A stretch of DNA of 64,000 bases, taken from NCBI GenBank assembly GCA_964017045.1, contig OZ024806.1, forward strand, positions 19,550,422 to 19,614,421. The letters run 5' to 3'. This document shows positions 1 through 12,515 of this stretch, piece after piece. The position numbers were made by a program, and so were the translations under genes. How positions within the stretch are numbered: position 1 is the stretch's first letter; each line of letters begins with the position of its first letter. The notes beneath the pieces were generated by a model. The model saw nothing but the letters and a program-made list of their open reading frames with translations, did not search any database and had not been told where the DNA came from. The DNA comes from Omphiscola glabra (taxonomy: Eukaryota; Mollusca; Gastropoda; Lymnaeidae).

Positions 1-1724
1 TGTTCTAGTTACCACGATGAGCTTAACTTATATTTCTAAAGTGCCTCTAAAGTTATTGCGCCCGACTCGGTCAATCCATACGAAAAAAAAGGGGGGGGGG
101 GGATAAAAGTGAAAAAAAAAAAAATTAATAATTGAAAGAAGCTGGAACTTTCTAAGAAAAAGCTGGACTCAGGCCAGACCCTGAAATGGCGCCCTGATTT
201 TTAACAAATAAATAAAACTAGGGCTTAAAAAGGGGCAGTTGTTTACAACCGATCTGGGTATTTTGAGAAAACACCCGGTGGGTCATTGCTGCAGTACCAT
301 TGACAGAGTGACACAGTGAATGTGTTGTTTCCTGATTGTTTGAGTATGAGTGACATAGTGACATACTGACACAGTGAACGTGCTGTTACCTGACTGCTAA
401 AGTACGAGTGACAGGATGAACGAGGTTATCATCCAATTGAAGTAGTTAGAGAACGGCAGTAGAACATAGTCGAGCTAACGTTAGTCTACAATATTTAGTT
501 ACCACACGTGGAAAACTTATTTTAATACACGGAGTCAATGTCTTTTTCTTGCGAGGAAAATGCTCTATTAGGGTAACCCAGCTTTAGTAACTATACAATC
601 AGGGTTTCAATTTTTGGACTCATACATTAAGAGTTTGACTGATAAGTTCCAGAAGTGGACACCTTAGGTGAGTGATAAGGATAACTCTTTTTTTCCTTAT
701 ACATTTTCAATTACAGATGGCATACGCAGACCTGTTTACCCCTACATTCTCACCTTCATAACTACTTTTGAAAATTAGGGCTTAATGAACGGCCCCTAAA
801 TAAAGTGTACACTTATTTTTTTTTATTATAGTCAATAATTATTTTAATGTAGTTTTTATATCCTTTAATTGTTAGACAGTCATTTAAAATAGGAGAATTC
901 TATTAGATTAAGTTTTCAATAAGCTTAGCCTACTTTCTTCAGCTTTACGATAAGCCTAATGATAATAAAATACTTATTCGAAAAAAAATACTAAAGGAAG
1001 CGTGTGGAATGAGTCCTAGTTCTGTCCTATGCTATGGTCAAAGTAGATGAATTGGAATTTAACATACGACACTTTGATACGCACCTGCAGGACTTAACTT
1101 TGTAATTGATCCCTTCCTAAAAAAAAATCTACATATAAAATCAAGTCTTTAAAAATAAATAAAGGTGTAGGTTATTTTTTTCCCCGTAGTTCACCAATAA
1201 TACTGGTACACAAATAACACTTAATTCCACCATTTCAATTTTCATTGTTCAAAATGTTCTTTATACTCCTTCTTCCACACTTCGTTAGCTTAGACCTCCG
1301 CCACTGCATGTACCTGTTTTCGATTTTCTTTCATATTAATACTTCTATACATAGTATAATAGTTTATACCTGTATGGTCTAGTGTTAATAAAATAATGTC
1401 CAACAGCCCCTTTAAAGACGTATGATGGTTAGAAGAGCAACCAAGCGTGAACATGTTCATCATTGCTACACTCAACCATATTGATTTATCAAATGGCGTT
1501 TCGAACCAATGAAGTAAGACCAGTCCATCAACCAAATGTGTCAATGCATTCCATGTAGAGGTAAGATCAATGTTGAGCTATAATCTTGGTGTAACACACA
1601 GAGCGTGTGTACCTGAAAGACATAACACAGGGCTGTCTTTTTATAATAGCGCGAATGTTTCTTAGGATAAAGACACGTTAAATGTCAGTGTAGCTATAAG
1701 ATTGTGTTGAGTTGTCATTGGGAG
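1..1724. other. Gene-free stretch
   Basis: AT-rich. Holds a homopolymer G10 run at about 92 and a diverged two-copy repeat (GAGTGACA...CAGTGAA...TGTTTCCTGA type) at about 305-420. No gene is supported. Confidence 0.6.
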
Positions 1725-2262
1725 CAAGCGAGTGTAAGCTGAGTGATATCTTTATACGATGGAGCAATAAGTGAGTGTAAGGTGAGTGATATCTTTATAC
1801 GAAGAGGTATTAAGCGAATGCAAGGTGAGTGATATCTTTATACGACGAGGTATTAAGCGAGTGTATGGTGAGTGATATCTTTATACGACGAGGTATTAAG
1901 CGAGTGTAAGGTGCGTGATATCTTTATACGACGAGGTATTAAGCGAGTGTATGGTGAGTGATATCTTTATACGACGAGGTATTAAGCGAGTGTAAGGTGC
2001 GTGATATCTTTATACGAAGAGGTATTAAGCTAGTGTAAAGTGAGTGATATCTTTATACGACGAGTTATTAAGCGAGTGTAAGGTGAGTGATATCTTTATA
2101 CGACGAGGTATTAAGCGAGTGTAAGGTGAGTGATATCTTTATGCGACGAGGTATTATGCGAGTGTAAGGTGAGTGATATCTTTCTACGACGAGGTATTAA
2201 GCGAGTGTAAGGTGAGTGATATCTTTTTACGACGAGGTATTAAGCGAGTGTAAGGTGAGTGA
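1725..2262 (+). repeat. 43-bp minisatellite, about 12 copies
   Basis: The unit contains GTGAGTGATATCTTTATACG and GAGGTATTAAGCGAGTGTA. Central copies are nearly identical; edge copies are diverged. Confidence 0.9.
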
Positions 2263-2359
2263 TATAGTTTCGACAAAGAGGCCAACAAACAAGTATAATG
2301 CATTGTTTACAATTTTTAGACTACACTGATGAGCTTTAAGGTCCAGGAACGTTCTTTAT

Positions 2360-3112
2360 TTTTTAATATAATATTTATCCTAGATTAACACAATTAGTAC
2401 TCTCATCTTTATCCTAGATTAGCACAATTTTTACTCTCATCTTTATTGTAGATTAGCACAATTAGTACTCTCGTCTTTATCCTAGATTAGCACATTTTTT
2501 ACTCTCATCTTTATCTTAGATTAGCACAATTAGTACTCTCATCTTTATCCTAGATTAGCACAATTAGTACTCTCATCTTTATCCTAGATTAGCACAATTT
2601 TTACTCTCATCTTTATCGTAGATTAGCACAATTAGTACTATCATCTTTATCCTAGATTAGCACAATTAGTAATCTCATCTTATCCTAGATTAGCACATTC
2701 AGTACTCTCATCTTTATTCTAGATTAGAACAGTTAGTACTCTCATTTTTTTCGAATAGATTAGCACAATTATTATTGTCATCTTTATCCTAGTTGGCACA
2801 TTTATTACTCTCATTTTTATCCTAAATTTACACATTTATTACTCTTATCTTTATCCTAGATTGCACAATTTTTACTTTCATCTTTATCTTGTTGTCACAA
2901 TTATTACTCTCATCTTTATCCTAGTTTGAAACAATTAGTACTCTCATCTTTATCCTAGATTAGCAAAATTGTTACTCTCATTTTTATCCTAGATTTGCAC
3001 AATTATTTATCTCTTCTTTATCTTAGATTAGCACAAATATTTCTCGAATCTTTATCCTCTATTTGCACAATTGTTACTCTCATCTGTATCCTAGATTAGC
3101 AAAATTACTACT
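2360..3112 (+). repeat. About 34-bp minisatellite, about 22 copies
   Basis: The unit contains CTCATCTTTATCCTAGATTA and GCACAATTAGTACT. Copies degenerate toward the right end, about 180 bases before paralogue 1. Confidence 0.9.
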
Positions 3113-3290
3113 CTGTGCTTATAATTTAATAGAAACGTACGATATTTTTTCAGAGAAGTAAAGCATTTGTGAAAATATCAAGGGATATTTTGTTTTTTAA
3201 AAATTAAAAATGTATCAATAAAATCGATTTCTTTGTATCAATCAACAGCCTCATTGTTCAACAGCAAGGAACAGCAATTTATCATTAAAA

Positions 3291-3857
3291 ATGCACAATG
3301 TAGCAAAAGCAATGACTTTCTTCAGACGTTTGTCTGTCGACCTGTGCATCGCTTTATGTATCGTCGGTTACCAAAGAACTGTCATGGCGTCCACCCCAGC
3401 CTGCAAAGAATGTGTGAAAACGTCAACTGACCCAGTATGTGAGTCGGAGAACTATTTAAAGGTCGCACCTGGACCGGAGTGCACCTGTGTTTGTACACAA
3501 TGTGAAATGTGTGGAGTCGGACTACAGATGCATCTCAACTATGAAAGGCAACAATGCGGCGAATACAGCAATACTGTTTGCTGTTCACACAGTGACATGA
3601 TTGTCATCGACGGGGCGTGTCATCCCGCGCCAGCTGTGAACACATCGATCACCACTCACCAATCACCACTCACCACTCACCAATCACCACTTACCACTCA
3701 CCAATCACCACTCACCACTCACCAATCACCACTTACCACTCACCAATCACACGACAAGGGTGTAACGAATCCTGGAAATAATGGGGGCGTAGTTTTCAAA
3801 ACGAAAATCATAACTCTCATTGCTTTAATATCGTTTGCTTTCGCCTTCAATGGATGA
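3291..3857 (+). CDS. Paralogue 1: secreted TNFR-like single-CRD protein with repeat stalk and GPI-type tail
   Basis: 188 residues in one open exon. A hydrophobic signal segment lies at about residues 8-32; Met1 or Met8 (3312) could be the start. Twelve cysteines follow at 38, 41, 50, 64, 66, 68, 71, 74, 89, 97, 98 and 110. The CxxCxxCGxG, NYE and NTVCC motifs match the other five paralogues, and the layout resembles one TNF-receptor cysteine-rich domain. The C5-C6 gap is two residues shorter than in the others. Residues 121-153 are a stalk of four exact TTHQSPL heptads plus a partial fifth, rich in O-glycosylation candidates; Asn117 is an N-glycosylation sequon. The last 27 residues (Gly/Asn-rich, then Lys, then a hydrophobic end) look like a GPI-attachment signal. 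A pyrimidine-rich stretch ending in CAG about 145 bases upstream could be an acceptor joining a 5' non-coding exon. An Ly6/uPAR fold is the alternative. The gene call is firm; the ligand is unknown. Confidence 0.8.
   Translation: MHNVAKAMTFFRRLSVDLCIALCIVGYQRTVMASTPACKECVKTSTDPVCESENYLKVAPGPECTCVCTQCEMCGVGLQMHLNYERQQCGEYSNTVCCSHSDMIVIDGACHPAPAVNTSITTHQSPLTTHQSPLTTHQSPLTTHQSPLTTHQSHDKGVTNPGNNGGVVFKTKIITLIALISFAFAFNG
3651..3749 (+). repeat. In-frame 21-bp minisatellite coding the stalk of paralogue 1
   Basis: Four full 21-bp units and a partial fifth encode TTHQSPL repeats. The unit is a multiple of three, so copy-number change would lengthen or shorten the stalk without breaking the frame. 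Units differ at silent positions (cactc versus cactt), so purely sequencing-derived duplication is unlikely. Confidence 0.9.
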
Positions 3858-4373
3858 GCAATGAAAGATGGTACGCAAATATATACGTTATTTAAAATTT
3901 AAAGTTGCATATTTTCTATTCATTTTTTTTTTCTTTTCCAACACAGTTGATAAAATTGCATTTGACAAAATTAAAGCTCACTAGGCTAATATAGTCACGA
4001 GATATTGAAGGGTTTTTTTTTAAATTGTTTTTTTTTTTTTTTTTACATCAGCATCTCTCAATTATGTTTATAGATGTGTCAGGTGATTTTAAAAAAAATG
4101 AAATACGTTATTAAGTTTTTAAAAAAAAAAGAAAAAGAAATAAATAAACACAATAAGTTAAAGAGACGTAAAAATGCATTATAGCTGTCGATGTTAGTAT
4201 TCCCTCCAAAATGTTATACACAAATTGTAAAGACACGTGTTATACACAAATAACTTTACTATGAGTTTTTTTGTTTTTTTTTTTTGTATTATGCTGAGCA
4301 ATTTTTGTTTACACCACTCTGCTATATGTACATGTGTTCCTGAATTTCGAGGCTACCTACCAATAGCAAAGTT

Positions 4374-4410
<37 letters not shown>

Positions 4411-5639
4411 TTACATTTTCAATGCACTGTTTTGATTGTCTTGTTCTCGGAAGACGGCTTTTGGCCGATACGTCAAGTTTTTGTTTCTCAGACTTTACTA
4501 AACTGGGTGTATTATGTTTCCCTAAGACAGAAATAACAACGTTAAGGTTAAATTCTCATAAAATCTAAGACAAAATGTTGCACACACCTTTGTAAGATGT
4601 TATTTAAAGCTACCAGTTTAAAAAGTACAACTAGTATTTGATGTATTAATGTAATCGGCTTCTTAATTTTTTTCCCTTCATTTTTGTAAGAATCCCTAAG
4701 ATAGCTATATATTTGTGATAATCCATATGATACATTTATTTTTTTGATAACTCCTAATACTGATTTAAATTTGTGTGACGCCTTAAGATTTATATTTTTG
4801 TGTGAAAATTCCTACGATAGATTTATTTGTTTTTGAATCGCTAAGATACATTAATTTTGACAATAATTTTGAATGATTCATTATAACGATTTCGTTTACG
4901 CAAGGTCATTTGTTTTCCCTTCATATACTTTTCAATAAAATCTAATTTGCAACCATGTAACGTCATACTGTCTTCACTGATTAAACATAACTACCTTAAA
5001 ATGATTTGACCATTCAATAAATTGCATTGTATCAGCTGGTAAAAGACATTTTTATTTATAAAACTCATGGTTTTGAGTATAATAAAACTGTTCGTTCATG
5101 TCATAAGTTTAAAATAAAGTTGTCACAAAATCCATATATATTATATATCTTTAAATCAACAAAGCCGAAACAGGAATTTGTATTTTAAAAAATTACAAGA
5201 CCAGAAGTTACAACGAGTTCGAAACACGGGTTAGTTGCATAGCTGTGTTGATCGATCATAAACTTTGTGTGTCTGTGGCTAGCTTCAGGTTGCCCTAGAG
5301 TTAGCTGATTCTTGTTACTACATGCAGGCAGCACAGACTAAGATTTACAAAAAAATTATTTTTTCAGAGAAGCTGTCTTTTCTTAGGAAACGAAATAAAA
5401 TGTAACTTTTGCTAGATATCTTCTAGACGCAAGAGTGACGCGCGTTGAAATGACGATTGTTATGAATGATGACGTGTTTTTAGCACGTCTATCTCGCGTC
5501 CCACGTGCATGACCCCTCGTGAACTCTCGTGACCGCCTTTGAAGTGTGGCTAGAAAAACCTTATTTACAACATTTATTCTAGTCATGAGAACTGTCGAAA
5601 ATAATAGAAGATTCTGGATAAAACGGGAAGGCAAAACAA
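3858..5639. other. Gene-free stretch after paralogue 1
   Basis: AT-rich 3' flank with T runs and a TA run. A GAAGACGGC...GCCGATACGT motif at about 4451 is related to the dispersed repeat at 22.3 and 55.4 kb. 5390-5640 is more GC-mixed and may be the upstream part of the LTR-like segment that follows. Confidence 0.5.
4139..4148 (+). promoter_or_regulatory. Possible polyadenylation signals for paralogue 1
   Basis: Two overlapping AATAAA hexamers lie about 280 bases after the stop codon. The surrounding DNA is A-rich, so this is weak evidence. Confidence 0.3.
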
Positions 5640-5950
5640 TGTGTTAGGTGGTTCGAGAGACCTTAGCAGGAAATGCCTATAAAAAGGGCTGATCGATAGA
5701 GAGGGAGAGAGATTTTTCTTTTGATCACGATATGTGCTGTGTCATACTTTGTTGTGTGTAGAGTTTTCTATTTCCTCATACAATTTTGTACTCATTGTAT
5801 TTTATACAAACAGTACCGGTACCTGAAAATCTGTAAGTTTATAATTGTAATCATATTTCTTTTGCTGTTATTATGTAATTGAAGTACACAAATTAAAAAG
5901 TTATTAATTGTAATTTGCTCTGGCCTTGAGTGTCGTTTTATTTGTTATTA
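5640..5950 (+). promoter_or_regulatory. TATA-containing promoter or LTR-like segment
   Basis: CCTATAAAAAGGGCTG at about 5674 is a near-consensus TATA box in a GC-mixed stretch, followed by a GAGAGGGAGAGAG initiator-side tract and a T-rich leader. No gene follows. The arrangement resembles the promoter-to-U5 part of a solo LTR, but the ends and target duplication were not identified. Confidence 0.3.
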
Positions 5951-6263
5951 TTTTTAAACGTTGTTATCGTCCTTTATTATGGACTGTTTCTAGAACGAGC
6001 CATAGTCTACAATTAAGAGATTGAATTTTCAATTTATAACGGTCCGCTATACGATAATGTTAAAGGTTAAAGAAAGCATCAGTATTCACTAATTCAAGTA
6101 AGCTCATTTCTCAAGGTTTCTTATAATGCTGAAAACGTCTTCTGAACTTTACACTATTTCAAAACTGATTATGAAAGTATTTATTTTGCAATAAATGATA
6201 TTATTGTTCATTTTTATATATATTGCTTTAAATTTTATATAAAAGAAAAAGAACGTGTTAAAG

Positions 6264-7018
6264 CAGCATTTCCCAAAATGCCGGATCACGACCAGGTACT
6301 TAGCCACGACCCGGTACTTGGTTATGACCCGTTACTTGATTACGACCTTGTACTTGGCCACCACACGGTACTTCAAAACGAATTACGTAAATAAAAAAAA
6401 AGTTGTGTAAAATTTAACACAGGTCACAAGAGGCGCGAAATACTCATTTTAGTAAAACAATATAAAAAATACTTTATGTTAAAATCTCCAAAGTAAAAAG
6501 ATTTTCTTGTAAATCATTTATGTGTATTTTTGTAAGGATTTATATAACTGTAAGTAATTCATCGTTTATTCAGACGCGTTTATGTAAATGGGTAAACTTC
6601 TTACGAAAACAAGTTTCATATTCCCTTCATTTTCCACTTCAGAACTATATTTTATTTTCACTGCTTACCCAAATACGTCAAAAATACATTGCACTTAGCA
6701 ACAGCTACTCAATTGCTCTCCATAGCAAAACACGCAACCATTGAAAAATAAAATGACTGGAATTGGGTCAATTAAGTGTCCGTAAGATTTTGTTATTTAA
6801 CTCATGTTCGTGTGTTTCTGAGAATTTAAAAAATGCAAAGGTTTCCAAACATGTACTAAATGCCCTCAAAACTTCAGAGATGTTACAGTTATATGACTTT
6901 AAAAAAGTGTGGGGTGTCCGTAAACTTAATGTTCGCAGCGGTATCGCTAATTTCATACCACTCGTCAAGATCACGATCGACGTGAGCGTACAAAAGTAAA
7001 GCAATGCAGTTTGGGAAA
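6264..7018. mobile_element. Possible degraded hAT-derived sequence
   Basis: Starts CAGCATTTCCCAAAATG and has TTTGGGAAA in inverted orientation at about 7010. The left part holds about five degenerate 20-bp repeats of a CACGACCCGGTACTTGG type (6287-6372). No matching 8-bp duplication was found, so the boundaries are uncertain. Confidence 0.3.
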
Positions 7019-7174
7019 TTCATATTTTCATATTTATAGTATGTATCATAACAATTGTGTCACATAATAATCACTAGCAACAATGTAAACGTATATGTCA
7101 TATGTCAAGTGTCAAATATCAAGTGATACGATATCATTCCATTTAATTCGAGCACCACGCTATTTGTAATGCAC

Positions 7175-7206
<32 letters not shown>

Positions 7207-9326
7207 TTTTTTTTTTATTGCAAAGCGGTGTTGAGTTGTATGTAATGGAAAATTTAATGAAAAATCGATTATTTTTTAAATTAAGAATTTAACGGGCGCA
7301 TACACAAAGTGTATATTTCATCATATATTAAAAAGTTAAAAAAAGGTAGCCTAGTCTATACTAACTACGCCCCACTTAGTTGCTGGATTTTTTTCCCCAA
7401 CTATTTGTCCTTCTAGAAAAGAATCTTTCATAAAGAAAAAAAGAGGAACGATTTTATTGAACTAGCATTTTGATTGACTATTTTGTATAAAAAATTTGAG
7501 TAACTAGTTTTATAGAAAAAAAATCTCATTCCTAATTTGTTCAATGTTAAAAAAGTTCCAATTTGTAATTTATCTGAAAAAAGTTATAGTATTTTGAAAT
7601 TACACGTACACATTTAATTTAACTAAATATTGAGAAATATATACTTGTTTTGGCATACGATTTCATTTAGATAAAATCACACATTAAAAATTATTAATGT
7701 CTAGGTTAACAATAGAAATCTTCTTGAAATTGGTGTGCCGTTCATGTACGCTTCTTAAAAATAATCAGCTTTCAAAACCCATAAACATAAAAAGACCTTT
7801 CTAAATGACAGTTTGTTTGGTTTTTTTTTTATTTGACACTTGTAAAATTGGGAAATATTAAAATAGGTAGCCTAATTATTATAAATAAGATTTTATTTTC
7901 ATTTTTGCTTTCAGCATATACAGTAATGTTTGCAGTTCCTTTTAGTGATGGAACCCTTTTGAAGTTTTTTTTTTCCTTTTGTATTGAAAATTCATATTAC
8001 AATTAAGTAGCTCTCCCCCCCCCCCCCCCGGTTATTAAAGTTAATACAGGTGGACTGACAGATGTACAGATGGATGGAAAGTTGGATGGGTAGTAGGATG
8101 CATGGATGGACGGGTGGTAGGTTGGTTCGGTTGATGTATTGATTGATAGGTACATACATATGTAGGCATATACATAGATCTATGAAAAGTGTGAAAGATA
8201 AATTACTGCTTATTTTTTGTTTTACACAAGTTATCAGATCTAAATAGAAAGACCTTTACAAACGGTCATCGTACAAGTTTTTTTTTTTTTTTTTTTCGAG
8301 GAAAATTAACGGTTTCTGGAATAACCCAACCGGTTTTTTGTTTTGTTTTTGTTTTTTGTTTTTATTTGAGTAGATATTTAGGTGGCCCACTTAAATGGGA
8401 CTGAATGGAACTCTGTATTGATTTATTCAAATTTGACTGGCAAAAGATTACATACTGCCAGCTCTGTGATTTTCGGGGCACAGCACAGTTACGCAGCACA
8501 CGTTAACCAAAGGCGTATTTCGAAAAGAATTGGCAGTTTGTGAGCAATGTTAAAAATTGAGAAACGAAAGACCAAATCTAAAATATATATATATATAAAA
8601 AAAGGGTATTCTTACGTCATATATTTACAATTTCAACACCGTGGTTTAAATACAATTTTTTAATTACTTTTAAATTTGATATAGCCTATCATATAGCCCT
8701 ACGAGATTAAAGTTTTACTAGTGCCATTCATATTCCTGGTGGGAACTATTCGGGCCTTGCCGCCGATACAAAATACAACAATTTTTTTTTTTTAAATCAC
8801 AGACAAATTTGAACTTAAAGCAGATGTTATAATGTTTATCACTGAGAAAACAACGGTCCCCGGTGAATAGAGTTGCTGCACACTAAGACACCGTTTAATG
8901 CTCAAACATGATGACTGTGTTAATGAATACAGATTTGAAAGCTGCAGATGCATTCAGCGCAATAAAATGCATCCAGCGCCACGTTGTCTGAATTAAGCAA
9001 TCTGATTCGGCCGAGCAGATTGCCTCCTGACTAAGCTTATTTTTATGCTTCACTGACAGAGCTGCTGGACGATACAAAAATTTCAAACCCCTTTTTTTTT
9101 TAATGTGACAAAATGATAACTCTTGTGAAGAAAACATAGAACAGAATGTGTAAGCGATTAACAAGAAATACTGAATGACTTGGAAATTACAACATTTGAT
9201 AAAATATATAACTGTGGATATTTTACACTAGATTATAAATGTGCACTTCGTTTCTCTGGGGTTTTTAAAAATATAACGAAATGTTAGGATTCCATGTTCA
9301 GCTAAGAATATCGCTAGCACGACAAG
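7019..9326. other. Gene-free stretch
   Basis: Poly-A of over 30 bases at 7167, a C11 run at about 8014, GATGGATG-type sequence at 8070-8150 and a short TA run. No coding support. Confidence 0.6.
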
Positions 9327-9426
9327 TCTTAGCATAACACCACAAGTCTTAGGCTAACCCAACCAGTCTTTGGCTAACACCACTAGTTTTAGTGAAACAC
9401 CAAAAGTCTTATGCTAGCATCATACA
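9327..9426 (+). repeat. 20-bp minisatellite, 5 copies
   Basis: Degenerate units beginning AGTCTTAG and containing TAACACCA. Confidence 0.75.
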
Positions 9427-9470
9427 TCATTTTATGGCATACTTTAATTCGTTAGCGTAGCCAATTAGTC

Positions 9471-9858
9471 TTGGTATGTGCATACCCTTTGAGGAAGGAT
9501 TGAGATAGACTTCTTGGTGCGTGCCATTAGAGGAAGGATTGATAGAGACTTCGTGGTACTTACCATTAAAGGAAGGATTGTTAGAGACTTCTTGGCACAT
9601 ACCATTAGAGGAAGGATTGATAGAGCACTTCTTGGTACATACTATTAGAGGAAGGATTGATAGGGACTTCTTGGTACATACCATTAGAGGAACGATTGAT
9701 AGATACTTCTTGGTACATACCATTAGAGGAAGGATTGATAGAGACTTCTTGGTACATACCATTAGAGGAAGGATTGATAGAGACTTCTTGGTACATACTA
9801 TTAGAGGAAGGATTGATAGAGACTTCTAGGTGCGTACCATTAGAGGAAGGATTGAGAC
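9471..9858 (+). repeat. 39-bp minisatellite, about 10 copies
   Basis: The unit contains CCATTAGAGGAAGGATTGAT and GACTTCTTGGTACATA. The length is a multiple of three, which keeps spurious frames open on both strands. Confidence 0.9.
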
Positions 9859-10113
9859 AAACTTAATTCTGCGCACCAATATGAAACTGATTCAAATATT
9901 TTTTTTCGAACGGGGTTAAATGCTAGTTTAAGCCATAGTTAAATAAACCAGGATTGAATGGTCTTTGTTGAACACATGAATGAATTTGCCTAGTGTTTTA
10001 TATGCGTTTACTTTAAAGGATCTGACAATCATTGTTTTGAGGAAATTCCCAGTTTGAGAACCTAGAGATTCCAGGCTCAACGTTTCATTTTCTTCGCGTT
10101 CTGGCAAACCTTT

Positions 10114-10260
10114 TTGCCACTCCTATGCACAGTAACGATCTTAAACATATCTACTGCCGTTGGCACCCCTCCAAGTGTCAAGAGCATTGCCACTCCTATG
10201 CACAGTAACGACATTAAACCAATCTACTGCCGTTGGCACCTCTCCCAGTGTCAAGAGCAT
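10114..10260 (+). repeat. Two-copy tandem duplication, 73 bp
   Basis: TTGCCACTCCTATGCACAGT begins both copies; both end in GTGTCAAGAGCAT. Confidence 0.85.
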
Positions 10261-12515
10261 TTAATGATAAACACTAGACACACTGTCGATGAGCAACAAA
10301 CTGCTGTTTCACTAAATTGTGACTGGATTCGTTGTTTTTTTTTTCTTCCATAGACGCAGGTAATATATTACAATTATTTATGCTTTAAACTATACTCAAT
10401 GCTTATTTGTTTTAAATGATTCAATGTATTTATTTCCTTAAGTATCAATGAGTTATTTTTTATGTTTGTTTTTAAACAAATTGTTTTTATATTAAAATAG
10501 TGGACAAAATGAAGACTGGTTTATGTAGTACAAAGAATAATACTATAAAAGATCCAAAAATGTTTTGAAAATAAGTGTAAAAATGGGGTTGAATGCTTTT
10601 GTTTTTTTTGTTTTTTATAAATATTTTTAATTTATTTTCTATTTCCAAGAATAGTATCCCATAAGTCAGTATTACATTATTCTGATAGGTGCCAAAGACT
10701 GTGGCTTCATTGGATATTTTTGAGACTTTCGCTGAAACCCATTCATTAATCAACAAACTTAATCACGCCATATGGTGATTGAATCAGAAAAAAGATTTTT
10801 CAAGATCAAACGTTTAAATAACATAAGACTCTAAGTTTTGTCCTCTAATAAATGATTTACGCAAAAATTATTATTTTTTTTTATTCTTAAAATATTCTTT
10901 TGAAAATGTCATGTAAAAACAAACGACAATAATAATATCAGGAAATTTTACAAAATACAATTTTGTCAAAGTAAAATTATTGGACGTATTTTGTGCGAAT
11001 AGAAGTTTGTTTGAAATTAAATAGTTAATGGAGGTTTTAGAAAAAGAAAAGAAAAGGTGAATATGTTAATTAATGTTAAAATTAAATTGATTTTTGTTGT
11101 GCTTGCGAGAACGTTTATTTGTATTTATTTTTTTTTTTAAATTTCAGTTTGATTAAATTTCTGTTCCATCAAACATCCCATCGAACTTCAGTCAAAGAAT
11201 ATCCCTTCGAGCAAACATTTTTCCCGAAAAAAATTCTTATATCATAAAATTGTTAAATTAAACATATTATTTTCTGCTGTAGAAATAATATGTTTAGTGT
11301 TATTATTTTATATAATTATTTATTGAGTTTAACGTTTGCAGAATTATTTATTCGCTTTATCATTTCCCTCACAGCTCTTGAAAGTTTACAAATAAGAGTA
11401 CTGCTAGGAATGGGTAGAACATGTCAGCCTTAGTGTAAATCTAGTGTTTCCAAAACCAGTTCAGATCTACACACCAGTGTATTACTTTACCAATGCTCCA
11501 GAGACAGGTGCCAGTTTAAAAAAAAAAAAAATAATAAAAAATAAAAAATATTTGTATCTGTTTATTTCGTAAATATTTCATAATGAATTTTTGTTTTTTA
11601 AATTCACTACCAACAAGCTACAAAGGACTTTATATAAACTACGACCATTTAAACAGTTACAATCTTTGTTTGACGTCGCTGAATAAATGTATTAAACTTC
11701 TATGCAGTTTCTTGCAAGGCTCACGGACCAGTACTTGTCCACGGACCTCCTCTTGAGAAAACACTGATGTAAATTACTCGCCATCTACCAAACAGGCGCT
11801 TCTTGAATAGATGTATACTTTTTTTATTTTTTTTTAAAAGTTAGACAATTTATTTTACGATTCAGACCCAAGTGTTACAGGCATGAAATAACGTTTGGTG
11901 CGGAGTGCAAGCTTCCTTCATCCTCTCTGAGGACACAGTAACAACTATTGATAAAGTACACCTAAATCGGCAATGCAAACAATGTTTCTGAACATAGATG
12001 TGTGTTTAAGCAGTTTGGTCACTAAAAAGAAATCGGTATTACATAGATGTGCGTACAGGGATGCGATAAAGTAAAATAGGTTTTTCTTCAATATTAATAC
12101 TTTCCATTTTCGATTAAACAGATGTTTTAATTTTGAACGTCACCTTTTGAACTCTTGATACCAGAATAAATCAGTATCCAATTTTAGAAACTGGCTTTGG
12201 CAGCTGACGAGAGTGGCAATCAACGTAAAGTCTCATTCTGAAAGGAAATTGAAAACACAAATCAAACGTGAAGTCTTTTTTAAAATGCTCAGAGCCACAA
12301 ACGTTTTTTGATTCAAATATATTATAACAGTGTGTTGTCTCAAAATTAAAACAACTACCTTCCACCCGGATCGTAATGACAACGTCTCACATATTTCTTT
12401 GTTATCTGCTTGTTCAAGATAAGAAAGTGTAACCTTAATTCGCAGCTGTCTCTCCAATGGAAACTCTGATACACCCATGCCGTCATGCTACTCTACACGC
12501 AACTCTGTCCCAAAG
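10261..12515. other. Gene-free stretch before paralogue 2
   Basis: AT-rich. A CCACGGACC...CTCTTGAGAAAACACTGATG segment near 11725-11770 looks like a transposon end but was not resolved. A possible acceptor (CGATTAAACAG) is at about 12120. Confidence 0.5.

Noticed and set aside
9427..9866. Overlapping frames on both strands with MVCTKKSLSILPL-type repeats
   Set aside because: Artefacts of the 39-bp array.
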